Shown here piece by piece: positions 28,001 through 39,371 of a DNA stretch of 64,000 nucleotides. This DNA comes from Euwallacea fornicatus (taxonomy: Eukaryota > Arthropoda > Insecta > Coleoptera > Curculionidae). The translations under genes and the position numbers were made by a program. Positions within the stretch are counted from its first letter, which is position 1. Each line of letters starts with the position of its first letter. Below the pieces are notes generated by a model. That model was not told the origin of the DNA, did not search any database, and saw only the letters and a program-made list of their open reading frames with translations. The stretch is from contig NC_089545.1 of NCBI RefSeq assembly GCF_040115645.1, forward strand, positions 1,550,001 to 1,614,000. The letters are read 5' to 3'.

Positions 28001-31000
28001 GAAAAATATTACACTATTTGCTGAATTTTTGTAGGGTTCAATAAATTTTAAGTCCAATTGTATAGGTATACATCGTGTTCCGCGGTTTAGTTTACAATAT
28101 TTTTCCGGTTCACCGGATGCATACATATTAAGTTGTGCTAGCTTATTCTAATGGAAATTTAATTCAAAAGTATGCATGTTTTAAAAGTAAAATTTATTTT
28201 AGTTTAAAATAATCGAACAATGGCAAAGCCTCCCTATTAATCCACCGATAGTAATCGCTGAGCTTTTCATCGAGGACGCCCATAAACTTTTTAATAAAGT
28301 GGCAAAATCTTACATTTATACTTTTACGTTGTCGTATATTTCTTGGTGCTTGTATTAAGGACGAAATCAGGTTCAATATCTGAAAGTGGAAGAACACCGG
28401 AGGATAGCGGACATTAAGGCGCATTTATGTTTTTGCTACTAAGCACTGGATATAAAAGAGCGGGGTTAAAAGATTAAAAAACGTCAAATAATACCCTAAA
28501 ACGAATTGATTTTGTATCGATGGCGAATCGAAGAGACACAACCACTAGAAAAAAAAACTAAAAATTCCCTCCCTACCGCTGGTGTTCAGGACAAAACACA
28601 TCCTCCACCATTTTGTCAAAAAAAACTCCCAAATATATTGACTCGTAAGCACCTCACAAATTAACACGTAGCTTTTTAAAATTCAACAATTTCCCAACTT
28701 TGAATTTATTAAAATTCGTTTGATGAAGCAGAATGAGAATAAGTTCATGAATCAAACATTTTTTCAGATTGATTTAGTTTGATGCCGATTTATACCATCT
28801 TAGAAATCGCAAGTAGAGCTTCATTCCTTGAAAAATCCCGACTGAAAAGATATAGCGCAATATCAAACGCCGGTCAATTTCTAGTCTAAATTTTAATCAA
28901 AAAACAAGGATCCTGCAGTATTGATTAAACATTCAGGAAGCAGTAAATTGGTAATAAGAAAAGATGAAAGTTTTTAAGTATATGGGGGTCAGTTTGAGCA
29001 ATAACTTCCGTAAAATCGAAGAGCTAAACAACCAACCAGCTTCTTTGGAGTTATCATTGGGATTGTTTTCATTTCTATAGAGAAAGCGTAGGGATCGCTC
29101 GTAGTAAAGTATTTTTATGGGAGCTCGTATGTTACAAAATCTTTTTTTCCCAACAAAGGGAGGTAAACTTCAATCTCGCATCGTATTGTTCATTACATTT
29201 ATTATGAAGTTAATAAAGTCTTAGCACCATCATACCTCTTCCAGTTTATGAGATCAATACCCCTTAGGTGCAAGTTTGGGACGTACAATCTGCGGTAACT
29301 GTGCAATTTCTATTAGACTTAAATACAAACTGTTGCTGTTAGGAAAATTTGCAAGGTTAGTATATATTTATACAAGGTGTCTGAAAATTAGTCTCCAGAA
29401 CTTCAAATCAGGTGCGTTAAAAATGAGCAAACTACGGGATGATTTGTGAAAAGGTTGGAAGTGGGCAGGTAAACGATTCCGTTCGGAATCAGTTTTTTAC
29501 GGGTCTATCCCTACCACCTATGACTCAGCTACATTGTTTATTATACGAAAAACATTCTGGATACAGCTCCAAAGCTGACGCTGCATGCAAAGTAGGTATG
29601 GGAGGCCTTTCAATGTCTACGGGAATAACAAAACAGGTTTTGTTAAAAGAAAAAAATAGTTTTTCTTCATCAACCTCATAAAACACTGAAGTTTTTTCTA
29701 TGCTCTAAGTGTCCTCTTCGTTATGTGAAATTTGCAATATTATTGTGAAGCAACAGGGCGGTATTCAGTGGAGATCTGACCAGGGACGGGACTGGAAATT
29801 TTGCATTACAAGGATTTTTTTAGAGAAAATTGTTGATTGTAAACTAACTACATCCCTGATTATTTTTCTTAAATTGTACTCTACTTGTTCAGGACTTTCG
29901 ATGAAATTTACAGGATCATTCATGGAAGGAGAGGGCAGTTAATTTTAATCTGGAAAAAAAACATGAAAATAAGTTTCCTGGCAAAATTGTTTAAGCATAA
30001 AGTATGCATCTGACTTTAGAAAATACCTATTCCATTGGTTTCTCCATAAATTATTCCCCACGGTTCCCATATTACCCACGAATATTAACAATTCCATTTG
30101 TTCATGCATATGCACGACCAAACGTTAATTGACAATGCAAGTCAACCAGAGCAATAACGAGAAGCTGCGAGATGAAATGAGTAGAATGAAGGTGTAATTT
30201 TTAATTTTCATCGTGGTAAAACGTTCATATTCTTTAATTAACTAAATTTACTCCGAAAAGTACACTTAATTTAGCTCTTTTTTGTCCAAATTAAACTGAA
30301 CGTAATTTTTTTTTTGCTCAGTTTTTGGAGCGTTTCTAAGAATAGAAAACTTCACTACTTCGAATAATAATTCCATTGTTTCAGGCTCATGTTTAAACTA
30401 TGGCCATGCCTGCTGGGGTGGTAAGTTTTTAACAGTTTAGCTTTGCAAACAGAGAATTTTAGCTTTAGAGCGAAATGCGATATTTGAGAGTGATAATATT
30501 GCAGGTCACGGGAAAAGGAGTGGCAGACAAGAAGTGTTGTCCCGATTAATCGACAATGAAGTACTGCCAAATAAAGCGAAAGCTGAATGGTTTCTGTCGA
30601 AAATAATAAGTCCCCTGGACCTTCGGTATTATCAAGATGGAAACGACTTGGATACATCTGGAAATCAGCCAAAGATTGACGATCTATTTACCGACGTCGA
30701 CGGTGAAAATGCCAAAAGGTCAGTGTTCTTGTTGTATAGCCACCTATCAGTCTCTTGCAAGTGATTTTAGGTCAGGTATTACTTTATCTTGATTTTCTCG
30801 TAGCAGACGTAACTTGCACTTGATAAGCCAATTTAAACTTACTAAAACTAATCGATAGTTCAGCTTCTGGGGATGCTGGCGAACATCTGTTATTGGATCG
30901 GTTAAGGCTTCTTAAGCAATTACCTTTGTGAGGTAGTTATCTAATGGCTGAAGTCTGTTTATCTAGAAGGTGTTTGCCAGATTAAAAGGGCGTTGCCATC

Positions 31001-31332
31001 AGCTTAGCCAGCCTCTGAAGCGTGGTATCGAAAGCCAATTCCATCGTCTTTGATGGATTTTTAATAAAGATTCCTCAGCTAGAATAACGTGTTTCAATGA
31101 TTTTTCTCGTTGTTCCAGCGACCGAGAGTGGGACAAAGTGCGAGACTTACTGAAAAACTCCAATAATGTTGTAGCAATTGGCAGGGGCCGAAATATCGAC
31201 AAGTTCTCGAAATCCCCTGAGATTTTGGTAAGCAATCTGTATCAAAAACAGGCAATTTAAATCGCTCGAACAATGGCAAAACGCATCAATGCACTGTTTG
31301 TATTTTAGGAGAAGCGATCAGCAGTGGAATAA
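19024..31332 (+). CDS. CCHa1: CCHamide-1 neuropeptide precursor
   Basis: Secreted peptide hormone precursor of the arthropod CCHamide family, whose ligands act on a bombesin-type GPCR. Exons: 19024-19111, 30385-30420, 30505-30718, 31119-31227, 31309-31332 (stop TAA). All junctions are GT-AG and every phase joins. The ATG at 19054 begins a good signal peptide (MVRFVVVLAVFLSVAECAAG) and gives 146 aa; the in-frame ATG at 19024 would add ten residues. The mature peptide SCLNYGHACWGGH directly follows the signal peptide. Its amidation Gly and a KR cleavage site come next, as in known CCHamide-1 peptides (SCLEYGHSCWGAH in flies). The two Cys should form a disulfide. The remaining acidic spacer has no second CCHamide; a lone KR sits four residues from the C-terminus. 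Intron 2 splits the peptide inside its penultimate residue. AATAAA lies at 31534-31539. The family call is very firm; the exact start is less so. Confidence 0.93.
21000..21120 (+). repeat. CTAAGGCCGGC repeat fragment, copy 1
   Basis: The segment has the order: T-rich/G-rich lead, GGCGCCAGA, then CTAAGGCCGGCAC. The same order recurs at 45770-45900 and 59905-60060, and inverted at 37480-37560, so it belongs to a dispersed repeat. No coding capacity was seen. Confidence 0.55.
24538..25137. mobile_element. Foldback/MITE-like element with long inverted arms
   Basis: The left arm begins near 24541 (AGATTAACATGG at 24561-24572, then GGTTTTTATTTTTTTGCG). The right arm is its inverted counterpart, ending near 25134 (CGCAAAAAAATAAAAACC at 25081-25098, CCATGTTAATCTCC at 25105-25118). 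A second inverted block pairs AATGTCCCGCGTAACCGTTC near 24731 with GAACGGTTACGCGGGATATT near 25026. The left arm carries about 100 bp that the right arm lacks. No transposase is encoded, so it is non-autonomous. I could not define a clear target-site duplication. Confidence 0.75.
27170..27720 (+). repeat. ACCCTGTA repeat family, copy 1
   Basis: From 27444, CACCCTGTATATGGCTACCG is followed by a GACAATTTTGACATTTTGTTC-like block, then CCCGGTATATCG, then a CGCAGACTATTATCGCCCTC block. The same blocks in the same order occur at 54670-54930, and parts occur at 36720-36890 (inverted) and 47460-47535. The outer ends (ACAGGATGTAAC near 27183 and GTTACGCCCTG near 27685) look like degenerate terminal inverted repeats. 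Confidence 0.65.
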
Positions 31333-31631
31333 TGAAAAAGAAGGACCAGACCAATTAATATTCTAATTAATTATTTCAAGTAATCTAATAATCAAACCCT
31401 ACCGTTAATTACCTTCATTTTCCTCATGTATCTTTAATTCTATTTAAATTTAGTTATCTAATGTTTACGTGAGATTTATAGATAATTTTACGAACATAAA
31501 ACTGTTGGTGTATTCTTTATTGATTATGGCTGGAATAAAGAGTACATAAATGCATATTTTGTACATTAAGTCGTTTATTTTAAAATCATCATGATTACTG
31601 ATCAATCCATGCACCTTAGTGGAGACGCACA

Positions 31632-31690
31632 GCTCCCACTCTGTAAGTTAAGCAAGTAGATCTTTAGCAAGCACTTGGTCTGTACCTAGC
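31632..31690 (+). other. Possible 5S rRNA-derived fragment (SINE3-like?)
   Basis: CTGTAAGTTAAGCAAG, then AGCAAGCACTTGG and GTACC, resembles the internal region of arthropod 5S rRNA (GAAGTTAAGCAA, TAGTACTTGG, GTGACC). The match is partial and from memory, and no intact 5S gene surrounds it. A 5S-derived SINE head or a pseudogene would explain it; so would chance. Confidence 0.25.
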
Positions 31691-31734
31691 GCTGTCGTGT
31701 GCAAGGATGGTTTCAGAAGTACTCGACTTAACAC

Positions 31735-31965
31735 TTAAAGAAAAAAAATGGCAAATATTACGTCATTTCTCAATATAGAAAATAATCTAAGGGGACTAAA
31801 TCTGGCGAAGACGGCGGGTGAGGAAACGATTCGAAACCAAGTTGATTGATTTTCGCCTTCGCGATTGCGGAAGTGCGGACTGGTGTTGTCTTCACGAAGT
31901 AAGACTTTATTTCTCATCAAATAAGGTCGCTTTTTCTTAATTTCTTCACTTAAACGCTGACGCAA
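31735..31965 (-). pseudogene. Mariner transposase remnant
   Basis: On the minus strand the reading LREDNTSPHFRN matches the catalytic-D block of mariner transposases (HxDNAxxH). After a frame change, INQLGFESFPHPPSSPDLVP matches the next block (LxWExLxHPPYSPDLAPSD). A short LRLFSILRN continues the match to the YHLF region. At least one frameshift separates the blocks, and the N-terminal half and terminal inverted repeats were not found. It is a dead copy. Confidence 0.7.
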
Positions 31966-32751
31966 GTTTGCATAAAGTTCTGCGTTTGCAAGGAACTGCG
32001 CAACTCCATGTCCAGGTTTAATTTGTTCTACTTACAAATCGATCGATTTAAAAGTTTACTATTGACGAATTCATCCCCTGCTGAGGTACAAAGACGATGT
32101 GCTAATTACCTAATTAATAAATATCAGTTACGCCGTCGTCATTCTATGACGTGGGAGGGGTGCTGCAACCTTAACTACAGGATTTTCAAAGAGCGACGGC
32201 TTATCTCACGTAACGTTGCATGGCCCCATCTCGAGTCATTAAAAAAAGGTCACGAAGAATAAACGCTCTAATAATATATTAAATTGCAATACACAGCAGA
32301 ACAAACATTTAAGTACTAACAAAATATCAAACAACAAACAACAATTCTTATTCCTGCCAAAGGGTTAGATCAATGGATGGGATTTCCGGGCCGGTGCAAT
32401 CGACAAATTCATTCCTAGAAGAAGATCGAAAAAAAGTGTTTTCGCATGACAAAACCATAGTAAAACAATTGACATTGGTATGCGTGCGTTATTACTTTTT
32501 CGCACGCAAAAGTTGACGTAACGACGTTCGGACTCGCGCTCAGAGGAGCGAAGTAGTCTTTACCGCATTAGCTGCCCGACTCCGCTTCGCCTCGCTGCTT
32601 CAACTGTAATCAGCGTGCGATAAAGCGTCATTATAGCCACATTACCGAAGGCCATTAGGAAAATAACTGCTTCCGCGCCAGTTTCCAGTCTTAAATTTTC
32701 CATCTGTTGGGCTCCAACTCTCTTCGACAGTCCATGAGTGCGATGTTGATC

Positions 32752-32865
32752 AGAGATAGAGAGAGAGAGAAAAAGAGAGAAAGAGAGAGAAGGAGAGAGA
32801 GAGATAGAGAGATAGAGAGAAAGAGAGAGAGAGAGAGAGTGATAGAGAGAGAGAGAAAGAGAGAA
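32752..32865. repeat. (GA)n-rich microsatellite
   Basis: About 114 bp of GAGA/GATA/GAAA repeats, almost all purine on this strand. The open frame read through it (Arg-Glu repeats) is an artefact. Confidence 0.95.
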
Positions 32866-33064
32866 CGAAAGGTAATTCCTTATAATACAGTGATTTGCAT
32901 CATCCGTTCGATTAAGGAATAGCTAATATTCTAGTCTGAGCATTTTCACACCAGCACACCTCAATATACGCTGAAAACAGGTGCTAAACGCGCGAGGAAA
33001 AAAGGTGATAAACTAATAGAGATACGTCTGCCCTAATGCAATGACGAAAAGATGTATTCCAAAC

Positions 33065-36000
33065 CTACCCTGACACCCCTGGTTTTCTAAAAGCATTGCG
33101 GGCCTGCCTGGAAAGTAACATTTTATCGCTGTTGTCGCAAATTATCCGCGACAACGAGGCCTTCCTAAGCTCCAGTAATTGCTCTGAAATTCATTTAAAG
33201 TAATGGTATTAATAAAAACAAACTGAATATTAAGTCATGTTAATGTTCACGATCCTTTGTTTCGTGTTAAAAATCTCATTCACTCTTGAAGTTAATAACC
33301 ATCCGTTAAGAACCTCCGGAGGCAACCACTCGCTTACCTGGTGAAAAATGTCCCGGATTGATGGATGGATCGTTCTCGAAGAAATATCTGTCGCCCTTCT
33401 TCAAACGGACAAACTGATCTGCAATTATGTCTCGAAATGTTGGTCCTACGAGACTTCCTGGGACTTTATCTTCAAGCAGGCCGCCCACCCAAAGGTCTAC
33501 ATCGTCCACTGATTCGTACACTGAACCAAGCTTGCTTCCCATCTAAAACACGTAAAACCTCTGATTACAGAAAATACTCGAATAATATAAAAGTTTCTTC
33601 AAAAACATCATTTTTACCTCCGGTCCGAATTCGCTGAAGTCTCTGATGCGTGGTAACCCGATTAGCTCTCTGTAGTCGTTATAAGGCCTCAAGCCATGGT
33701 CTCGGCCTCTTTGTATGTTAATAGCGGCTAAATCAACTCCAAATGGATTTCCTCCACGGAACATGTACTTCGTTAACTGAACGCAAAAACGAAAAATAAA
33801 TTATGAAATTGTTTTAGATGAAAGAACTTGTCTGGAGTGGACAGTTGTTCTGGAAAGGGCAACATACGGGTCAACAGACCATGAGGGCACGTGTGGATTA
33901 TTAGCACGTGGGGCTGCGTTCTTAGATATTTGAGTCTCGAATGGCCTTATAGGTAGCAATACCTATTGAAAGTTCAACATTAATCGTGATTGGTAAATTT
34001 AAGTTTTCCCCATATCTCGGGAAAAGCATTCGATCGAGCTGGTTTGCAGGTGATTTTTTATTTAAATTAATCACCCCTAAACGCGTGGAACCCTGCAAAA
34101 TTTCAAGTTTTTAGGGGACTTCAGGGCCAGAGTTTGGCGAACGGTAGTGGGAAATCTGTGAAATGAAACACCACCTTTGGGACTTCCCATGTTCCGAAAT
34201 TGATAAAATACCAGTCTCTCTCAAAATCACAATGTTTGCTGCCCCAAGAGGGCCAAATTTCCTTACCGCTTCTGACATCGACACGTCCACCTCCTGCATC
34301 GGCTCAGTGGTCAATGTGCTCAGAGCCTCATCCAAAAACTCCTGGTGCCTCATTCGTGACGGGTAAAACATCACTTCGGGAATGGCAACGATTTCGTCCA
34401 TTTTATTCGGCCCGTAGAGTCTGGTAGCAAAATCTCATAAAAGCAACAAAAATGTTAAGCGTAATCATCGTACTTTAATCGACCATCAACCGTAGAGTGC
34501 CCAAATCTGAATGCGGCTGCTGCAAACTCGTTGGTGACCGAGGGCTCGACCAAAGGATTGTAGTCAAAGGAATACTTGTAGCCTTCCTCTAACTCAATTT
34601 GAAACTCCTTCATTGCGTTTGAGCCTTAATGAAGACAAAGGAGATTAGAATTAGGTCACCGGAAATATGGCTAATTATACCTAAAACGGCTGGTAAAAAC
34701 TCTTTGTAAATTAGAACTTGCATTTCGGCAATGAGTATTTGCCTAGCTTCGAGGAACAGGTGTTCATCGTTCCAATGAGGATTGAGATGAGCCAGAACGC
34801 TGGCTAATCTGTTGTGCTCTCGTAAAAATATGGTGTGCATGACCACCAAGGTGATCATTTGGTTGGTCCTAGTATCTCCTATCAAAGGAGAGAATATCTG
34901 GAACATTTACAGAAGAGCGAGAAAATTTACCTGACTCGAAACACGCAGATCCCTGCTCCATGGTCAAGCAGGCTTCTCGATCTTGGGAAAGAGGCAAGAG
35001 TGACCTTCCAAAATCGTTGAAGACATTGAGTTTTCCTCCTTGGAAACTTCTCAATTTACCAGTTTGCTCCGGAGTCGAGCCATAGACTGAAGAAGCGTCG
35101 ATAAAATGGGTGAGTTTATTCATCTTAAATGATCAAATTAACATTTCCCTTTCACCTGAAAGAAAACCAAGTGACCTGTTGAGCGTATCCTAAGGCGCAA
35201 TCGTGTCTAGGGGCCAAAATGGACCTAACAAAATTCATGCATTTTTGGTCAAACTTGCCGAAGAAATCGTCGTTTTCTGGTATTTCAATGGGATAACAAG
35301 CGTAATGTGTCGCTTCTGCAGGCAGAGGTGCGGATCCATCAGTTTCACAGCAAGAAATGGCACTTCCATTAGCTGTTAAGATAGCTTCGTCATACGCACC
35401 TTGCCACAACTCTTAGCTAACTTACGATATGATAAATCCATTGACTGGGTAAAATCATGGGAGATGAACTGACCAAACTGCATTACTGCTAAAGTGTAGT
35501 CGGGATTAGGTGAATCGATATCAAATATAATCGATGTGCTGATCAACCTGGGGCTGGGAAGGTGGTTCTCAGATGCTGCAGAAACTCTTGTAGACCAAAC
35601 ACCTTTAACGTCAAAAATTCGAAAGCAACCCTAGAAGAATCTGGAAGAGCATACCGTCTTGGTAACTGGCTGGCAGGAGCCTGGAGTATGGAGTGAAGGG
35701 GGCCCCCCAAGAGGGATGAAGCACATTGTTGCAAGCTCCGTCTATGCGACGATATTTATCTGGGATCATAGGACAGAAGGGAGATGGGATGCACGTGTGG
35801 CCCAGTGGAGTGGGGCGCAGATCGTGTTCAATCAAACCCATTTCCAAGTCGTCTACGGACAGGCCTTGTCTGAAACAATTTTGTGTTAACAGAGATGTTA
35901 ATTTAGCCCGTTCGAGGCCCACCGATCTTTGAATTGTTTAGTGGCGATGGCCAGTTCCAAGGCACGGTCGGCCACATTCATCATTTGAGACAAATCAGTG

Positions 36001-38196
36001 ATGTCGAACGATCGGGAATTTCTGAAATGTCCATAAGTGGCTGGGCCTGGCAGTAACACAGTGGGTTTTCCTGATCTTAAAAGTAAAGCTTCCCTGGATC
36101 TGAGTTTCGACAGTTCCGCCTTCGATTTTCTCTGAATCGAACCTAATACTTGGAGGTCTAAGTGGTGTCTACTTCTGCGAAGTCTTTCATCGACTGAGGC
36201 TGAAAAGATAGGAATTTAGGACCATTTAATTATTCGACTTTTAAATATTTTACTAGTGTGATTATGGCCAGTGGTGCAGACAACTCCTTCTCTATTAGCT
36301 TTAGTTTTGCAATAGGTAATTTCCGTGGATCGCAGATGGGCCGGGCAGCCAACCAGAGGGGTGCAGTTTTCCGATTTAGATTCGTGAACCAGATGTTTTG
36401 CTGCTTTTTCATTGGTTGCTGCGTAGTGGTAAAAATGCGTTTGTTCAAATTAGTTCAGATCAGAACAGTCCTAATTTTTAAATTTAGAAAAAAAAATCGA
36501 AGATGTAATGAAACAATGAAGAAGTTTTGCCTGGAGCTGTGAAATTCGAAATTGCTTGGGTTGCACGACTTATCCGCTATGTGAACCAAATTTTGTTGCT
36601 TGCATAGACGAAGATATGTAGGGTATAAGATATCATCATGGAGGTATATTTCGCGGGGCAAAACTATTCTGCACATAATAAAAAGATGCTCCTTCACTCA
36701 TGGTCCAAAACGTATTAATTTCGGTATACAGGGTGGCCACGTTTTAGTTTTTGTCTCAAAATTGGCGTTTCTCTCACGTACACGTGCCTCGAGTTAAGTT
36801 TGTGAAATTTCATATACCTATTTTCCTTAAGACCCTCTACAACAAAATGTCGAAATTGTCGGTAGCCAGGTAGAGAGTGTTAGATTTTTTTTTAAGCACG
36901 TACTATATTATAATTGGGATCTTTTTTTGGAACACTCTGTATGAATACAGATACCAAATTTAATTTCCTTCTAATTCTTTAGCTTTTTGGTCTCTTCATA
37001 GAAATATTTCAGGTGCCGATAGTATTGTCTAAAATAATAAAAAAACATGCTACCAGGCGATGGTCAGAAACGCACCATCTTCGATGTATATATTTCTAGA
37101 CATAACCCATACGCACATCTTATGGGAGTCATGCGCATTTCTAGATATCTTGGCGAATAAATGGAACAGGGAATTCGAGTTTCCTCAAATCAGTTATAAC
37201 AAAGATCTGGATAAACAAAGAGATCCTGGTGCCCGAAAAAGCACCACCCTGTATATTTTAACAATAAATTGTCACTCCTGATAGTACAGATTTTAGGGAA
37301 TTGTGTATATACAAATTTTCGACTGGATAACTCAAAAACCGAAGAAACGGTAAAGTAAAATTTTAAAAATAATTTGAAGGTTCTGTATGTCGGTGATGAA
37401 GAGATTTCCCTGCTTAACTTTGGGACACCCCGCATGTAATATTCAGCGTACGTTTAAACCTCTTGAATTCAGGCAGGGCCGGCCTTAGGAAGTCTGGATA
37501 AACGTTTATTCTCCGCCCCCTGCCCCCGCTTAACTACCCCCGCCTCGTAAGGCCGGGAGTGAATTCGGGCATTCACTTTGAAGCTAAAATAGTCAAAAAC
37601 TATTAACTTGTGACGAAATAAAATGCGGGCTTAGATTCTCCCTCAAAATACGTATAATAAACTGTACAAACAGTCCTTCAATTTAGAAAACAATCGCTTC
37701 AAACGATGTTTCAGTTCAATTATTTTACCTTTATAAAATGAATATAAAATAAATACTTTTATTGAGGGCCAACCGGTTATTGGATTGACAAGCAACAAAG
37801 TTGCCTCACATTGAACCAACACTTTGATAGATTTATCTGCCTTTAAAGTATTTTAATAAAAACGTCCATTTTACTTTAAAATATCCGGTACAATTTTATG
37901 GATTTTTATCAGCTACGAATGAAATTATTCTACGAAACTACGACCCAAAGAAATTTTAAATCGTTTCGACGTTCGGGTTCGATTATAGAGTAAAACTGAT
38001 GAAAAACCAATTTATTCATGGAAAGCAAAAAACCAAACCATTCAATTCACGTACCTTTCATACCAATTTTATGTGCAGCCGCATCAAGGTCCTTGTCTTC
38101 AACTTCACTTGTGAAAATGTCCCGTGGATGAATTACCACATGGCATTTTCCAATGTGAATAGAGGCAAAAATCGATATCAAGTAAACCCAAAGCAT
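33065..38196 (-). CDS. Secreted animal haem peroxidase (chorion peroxidase/peroxinectin-like)
   Basis: Haem peroxidase using H2O2, in a family that acts in cuticle or eggshell cross-linking and immunity. Coding exons on the minus strand: 38196-38055, 36199-35923, 35869-35655, 35602-35426, 35372-35176, 35123-34931, 34878-34681, 34624-34474, 34420-34267, 33776-33618, 33542-33338, 33183-33065. They join in frame to 728 aa with TAG at 33067-33065. The signal peptide is [18 protein letters not shown]. The peroxidase domain runs from about residue 165 to 700: [10 protein letters not shown], distal-His motif FGQFISHDF (about 255), LREHNRL (about 420), proximal-His motif FRFGHS (about 505), NIQRGRDHG (about 585), and RIICDN near the end. 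All expected haem ligands are present, so it looks active. Seven introns are 52-56 nt long. A 5' UTR intron probably lies at 38254-38200. The subfamily is uncertain. Confidence 0.92.
36726..37255. mobile_element. TIR-flanked non-autonomous element in peroxidase intron 1
   Basis: TATACAGGGTGG near 36726 and CCACCCTGTATA near 37244-37255 are perfect 12-bp terminal inverted repeats. The 5' part (to about 36890) is the inverse of the ACCCTGTA family seen at 27444 and 54673. The interior has no open frame resembling a transposase. Confidence 0.6.
37480..37560 (-). repeat. CTAAGGCCGGC repeat fragment, inverted copy
   Basis: GCAGGGCCGGCCTTAGGAAG is the inverse of the core shared with the copies at about 21080, 45880 and 60020. 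It is followed by a C-rich stretch. It lies in peroxidase intron 1. Confidence 0.5.
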
Positions 38197-38255
38197 TTTC
38201 TGAAAACGTGTTCGAAAAATATATTTTTAATGAAACGTGAAAATATCTTCTCACC

Positions 38256-39095
38256 TTGTTCACAGCCACACTTACTTTAAATGGTTGATGGTAGAATTTT
38301 AGCAAAAAAAAATACTAACGAAGCAAACAACATACAAAAGGTTCGAAAATTCCTTTTCGTACCCGTTGGAAAGGGCACAAACACATTGCAGGTCAACGAT
38401 TTTGACCTTCAGATAGTTTTGATTTTTGAGTGGTTTAAAATGTTTAATATAAACCAAAAAAATTGCTAAACATTAGTTATTTTTCCGACATTTTATTATC
38501 ACTTAAAACATAACTCTAATATTGCAAAATTGAGCAAAGCATCATATAATTATTTAATTAATTAATTACTGGCCTTTGGCCTTTTGTAGTACTACAAGAA
38601 ACCTTTATCAATAGTAACGTAACATAGATGATAACTAAATTTAGACGCAATTTAAAGGTTTTTTTGGGAATATAAATAAATGTTAATCGTCTTACGTAAA
38701 CTAAGTTTCACTAGTTATTTCCAGTAACAGTAAAACAGAACGCTATTCGTAGCAGGTTCTTGATAAAGCATAATACTTACGATATAAACTCAATCTTAAA
38801 GTGAGATTTTTCCTTTGCCCCTCATAGACCTCAAAAACCTTCAAAATACCAAAAAGAATGAAAAAATGCGCGTACGAAAAAAAGCAAAAAAAGTAGAGGT
38901 GAATCGGTCGCAGCGGACCTATAAGATGACCCGCGAGATCGTCAGATCTAAATCAATGTGATTTTCATCTGTGGGGTTATATGAAAAGGTTGGTCCTTAG
39001 AACTGAAATTAACGCAGTGGCAGACGTGCGTAAACGGAGAGAAAACACTTCAGAAATAATTCGAGGGAAAAGAGATCTTTTTCCTCGAATTTAAT
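38256..39095. other. Region upstream of the peroxidase start
   Basis: It contains the presumed peroxidase 5' UTR exon, whose donor is at 38255/38254 (CAAG|GTGAG on the minus strand), and AT-rich DNA beyond it. No TATA box could be placed with confidence, and no coding exon was found. Confidence 0.4.
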
Positions 39096-39371
39096 TTACT
39101 CGTGACGTGTTTCCATAGCAAACAGGCATTTCTTTAAACCTCTTGAGGTGGTTTTGTGGAGCTAAAATTATAAAAATATTGTTGCCACTGTACTTTCAAA
39201 TGCGGGTTAACGTGACGACTTACCACCCCGCGATCGCCACCCTGCATGATCCAATGTGATCTTCTGGGAGGTTCAACGAGGACTTTGTAGGCTTTAATGG
39301 TGCTACTGGAAACATCAACATCAGAGTTGAGATGACCATTAAGTCTGGCCTCACATGAGACTAAGTCAGGA
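39096..39371 (-). CDS. Candidate C-terminal exons of an unidentified gene (Ig-like?)
   Basis: Two minus-strand exons join in frame: 39371-39224 (148 nt) and 39161-39096 (66 nt, stop TAA). The 62-nt intron has a perfect GTAAGT donor and a T-rich acceptor ending TTTTAG, the size typical of this genome. The first exon is preceded by a pyrimidine-rich TTTCTTTCAG. It contains LVSCEARLN and STIKAYKVLVEPPRR, which resemble the F-G strands of an immunoglobulin-like domain running into a PP linker (compare VLVPPE in Kirre/Roughest-type proteins). The 5' exons were not found. If they lie at higher coordinates, the DUF4485-like gene at 39693 would be nested in an intron. It could also be a decayed or chance open stretch. 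Confidence 0.35.

Larger units (their letters stand above)
19112..30384. other. 11.3-kb first intron of CCHa1
   Basis: This non-coding stretch lies between the signal-peptide exon and the hormone exon. It contains a foldback element (24538-25137), a copy of the ACCCTGTA repeat family (27170-27720), a CTAAGGCCGGC-type repeat fragment (about 21000-21120) and other ACAGGGT-like ends (22490, 29370). The 131-codon minus-strand open frame at 21161-21556 has no recognisable domain. No nested gene could be supported. Confidence 0.7.
31333..33064. other. Intergenic spacer between CCHa1 and the peroxidase
   Basis: The two genes converge here. The spacer holds the CCHa1 polyadenylation signal (31534-31539), a 5S-like segment, a mariner remnant, a GC-richer block (about 32480-32700) and a GA microsatellite. 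No other coding exon was supported. Confidence 0.6.

Noticed and set aside
30355..30672. 105-codon minus-strand open frame
   Set aside because: Antisense to CCHamide exons 2 and 3.
32707..32922. Arg/Glu-repeat open frame
   Set aside because: It is a translation of the GA microsatellite.
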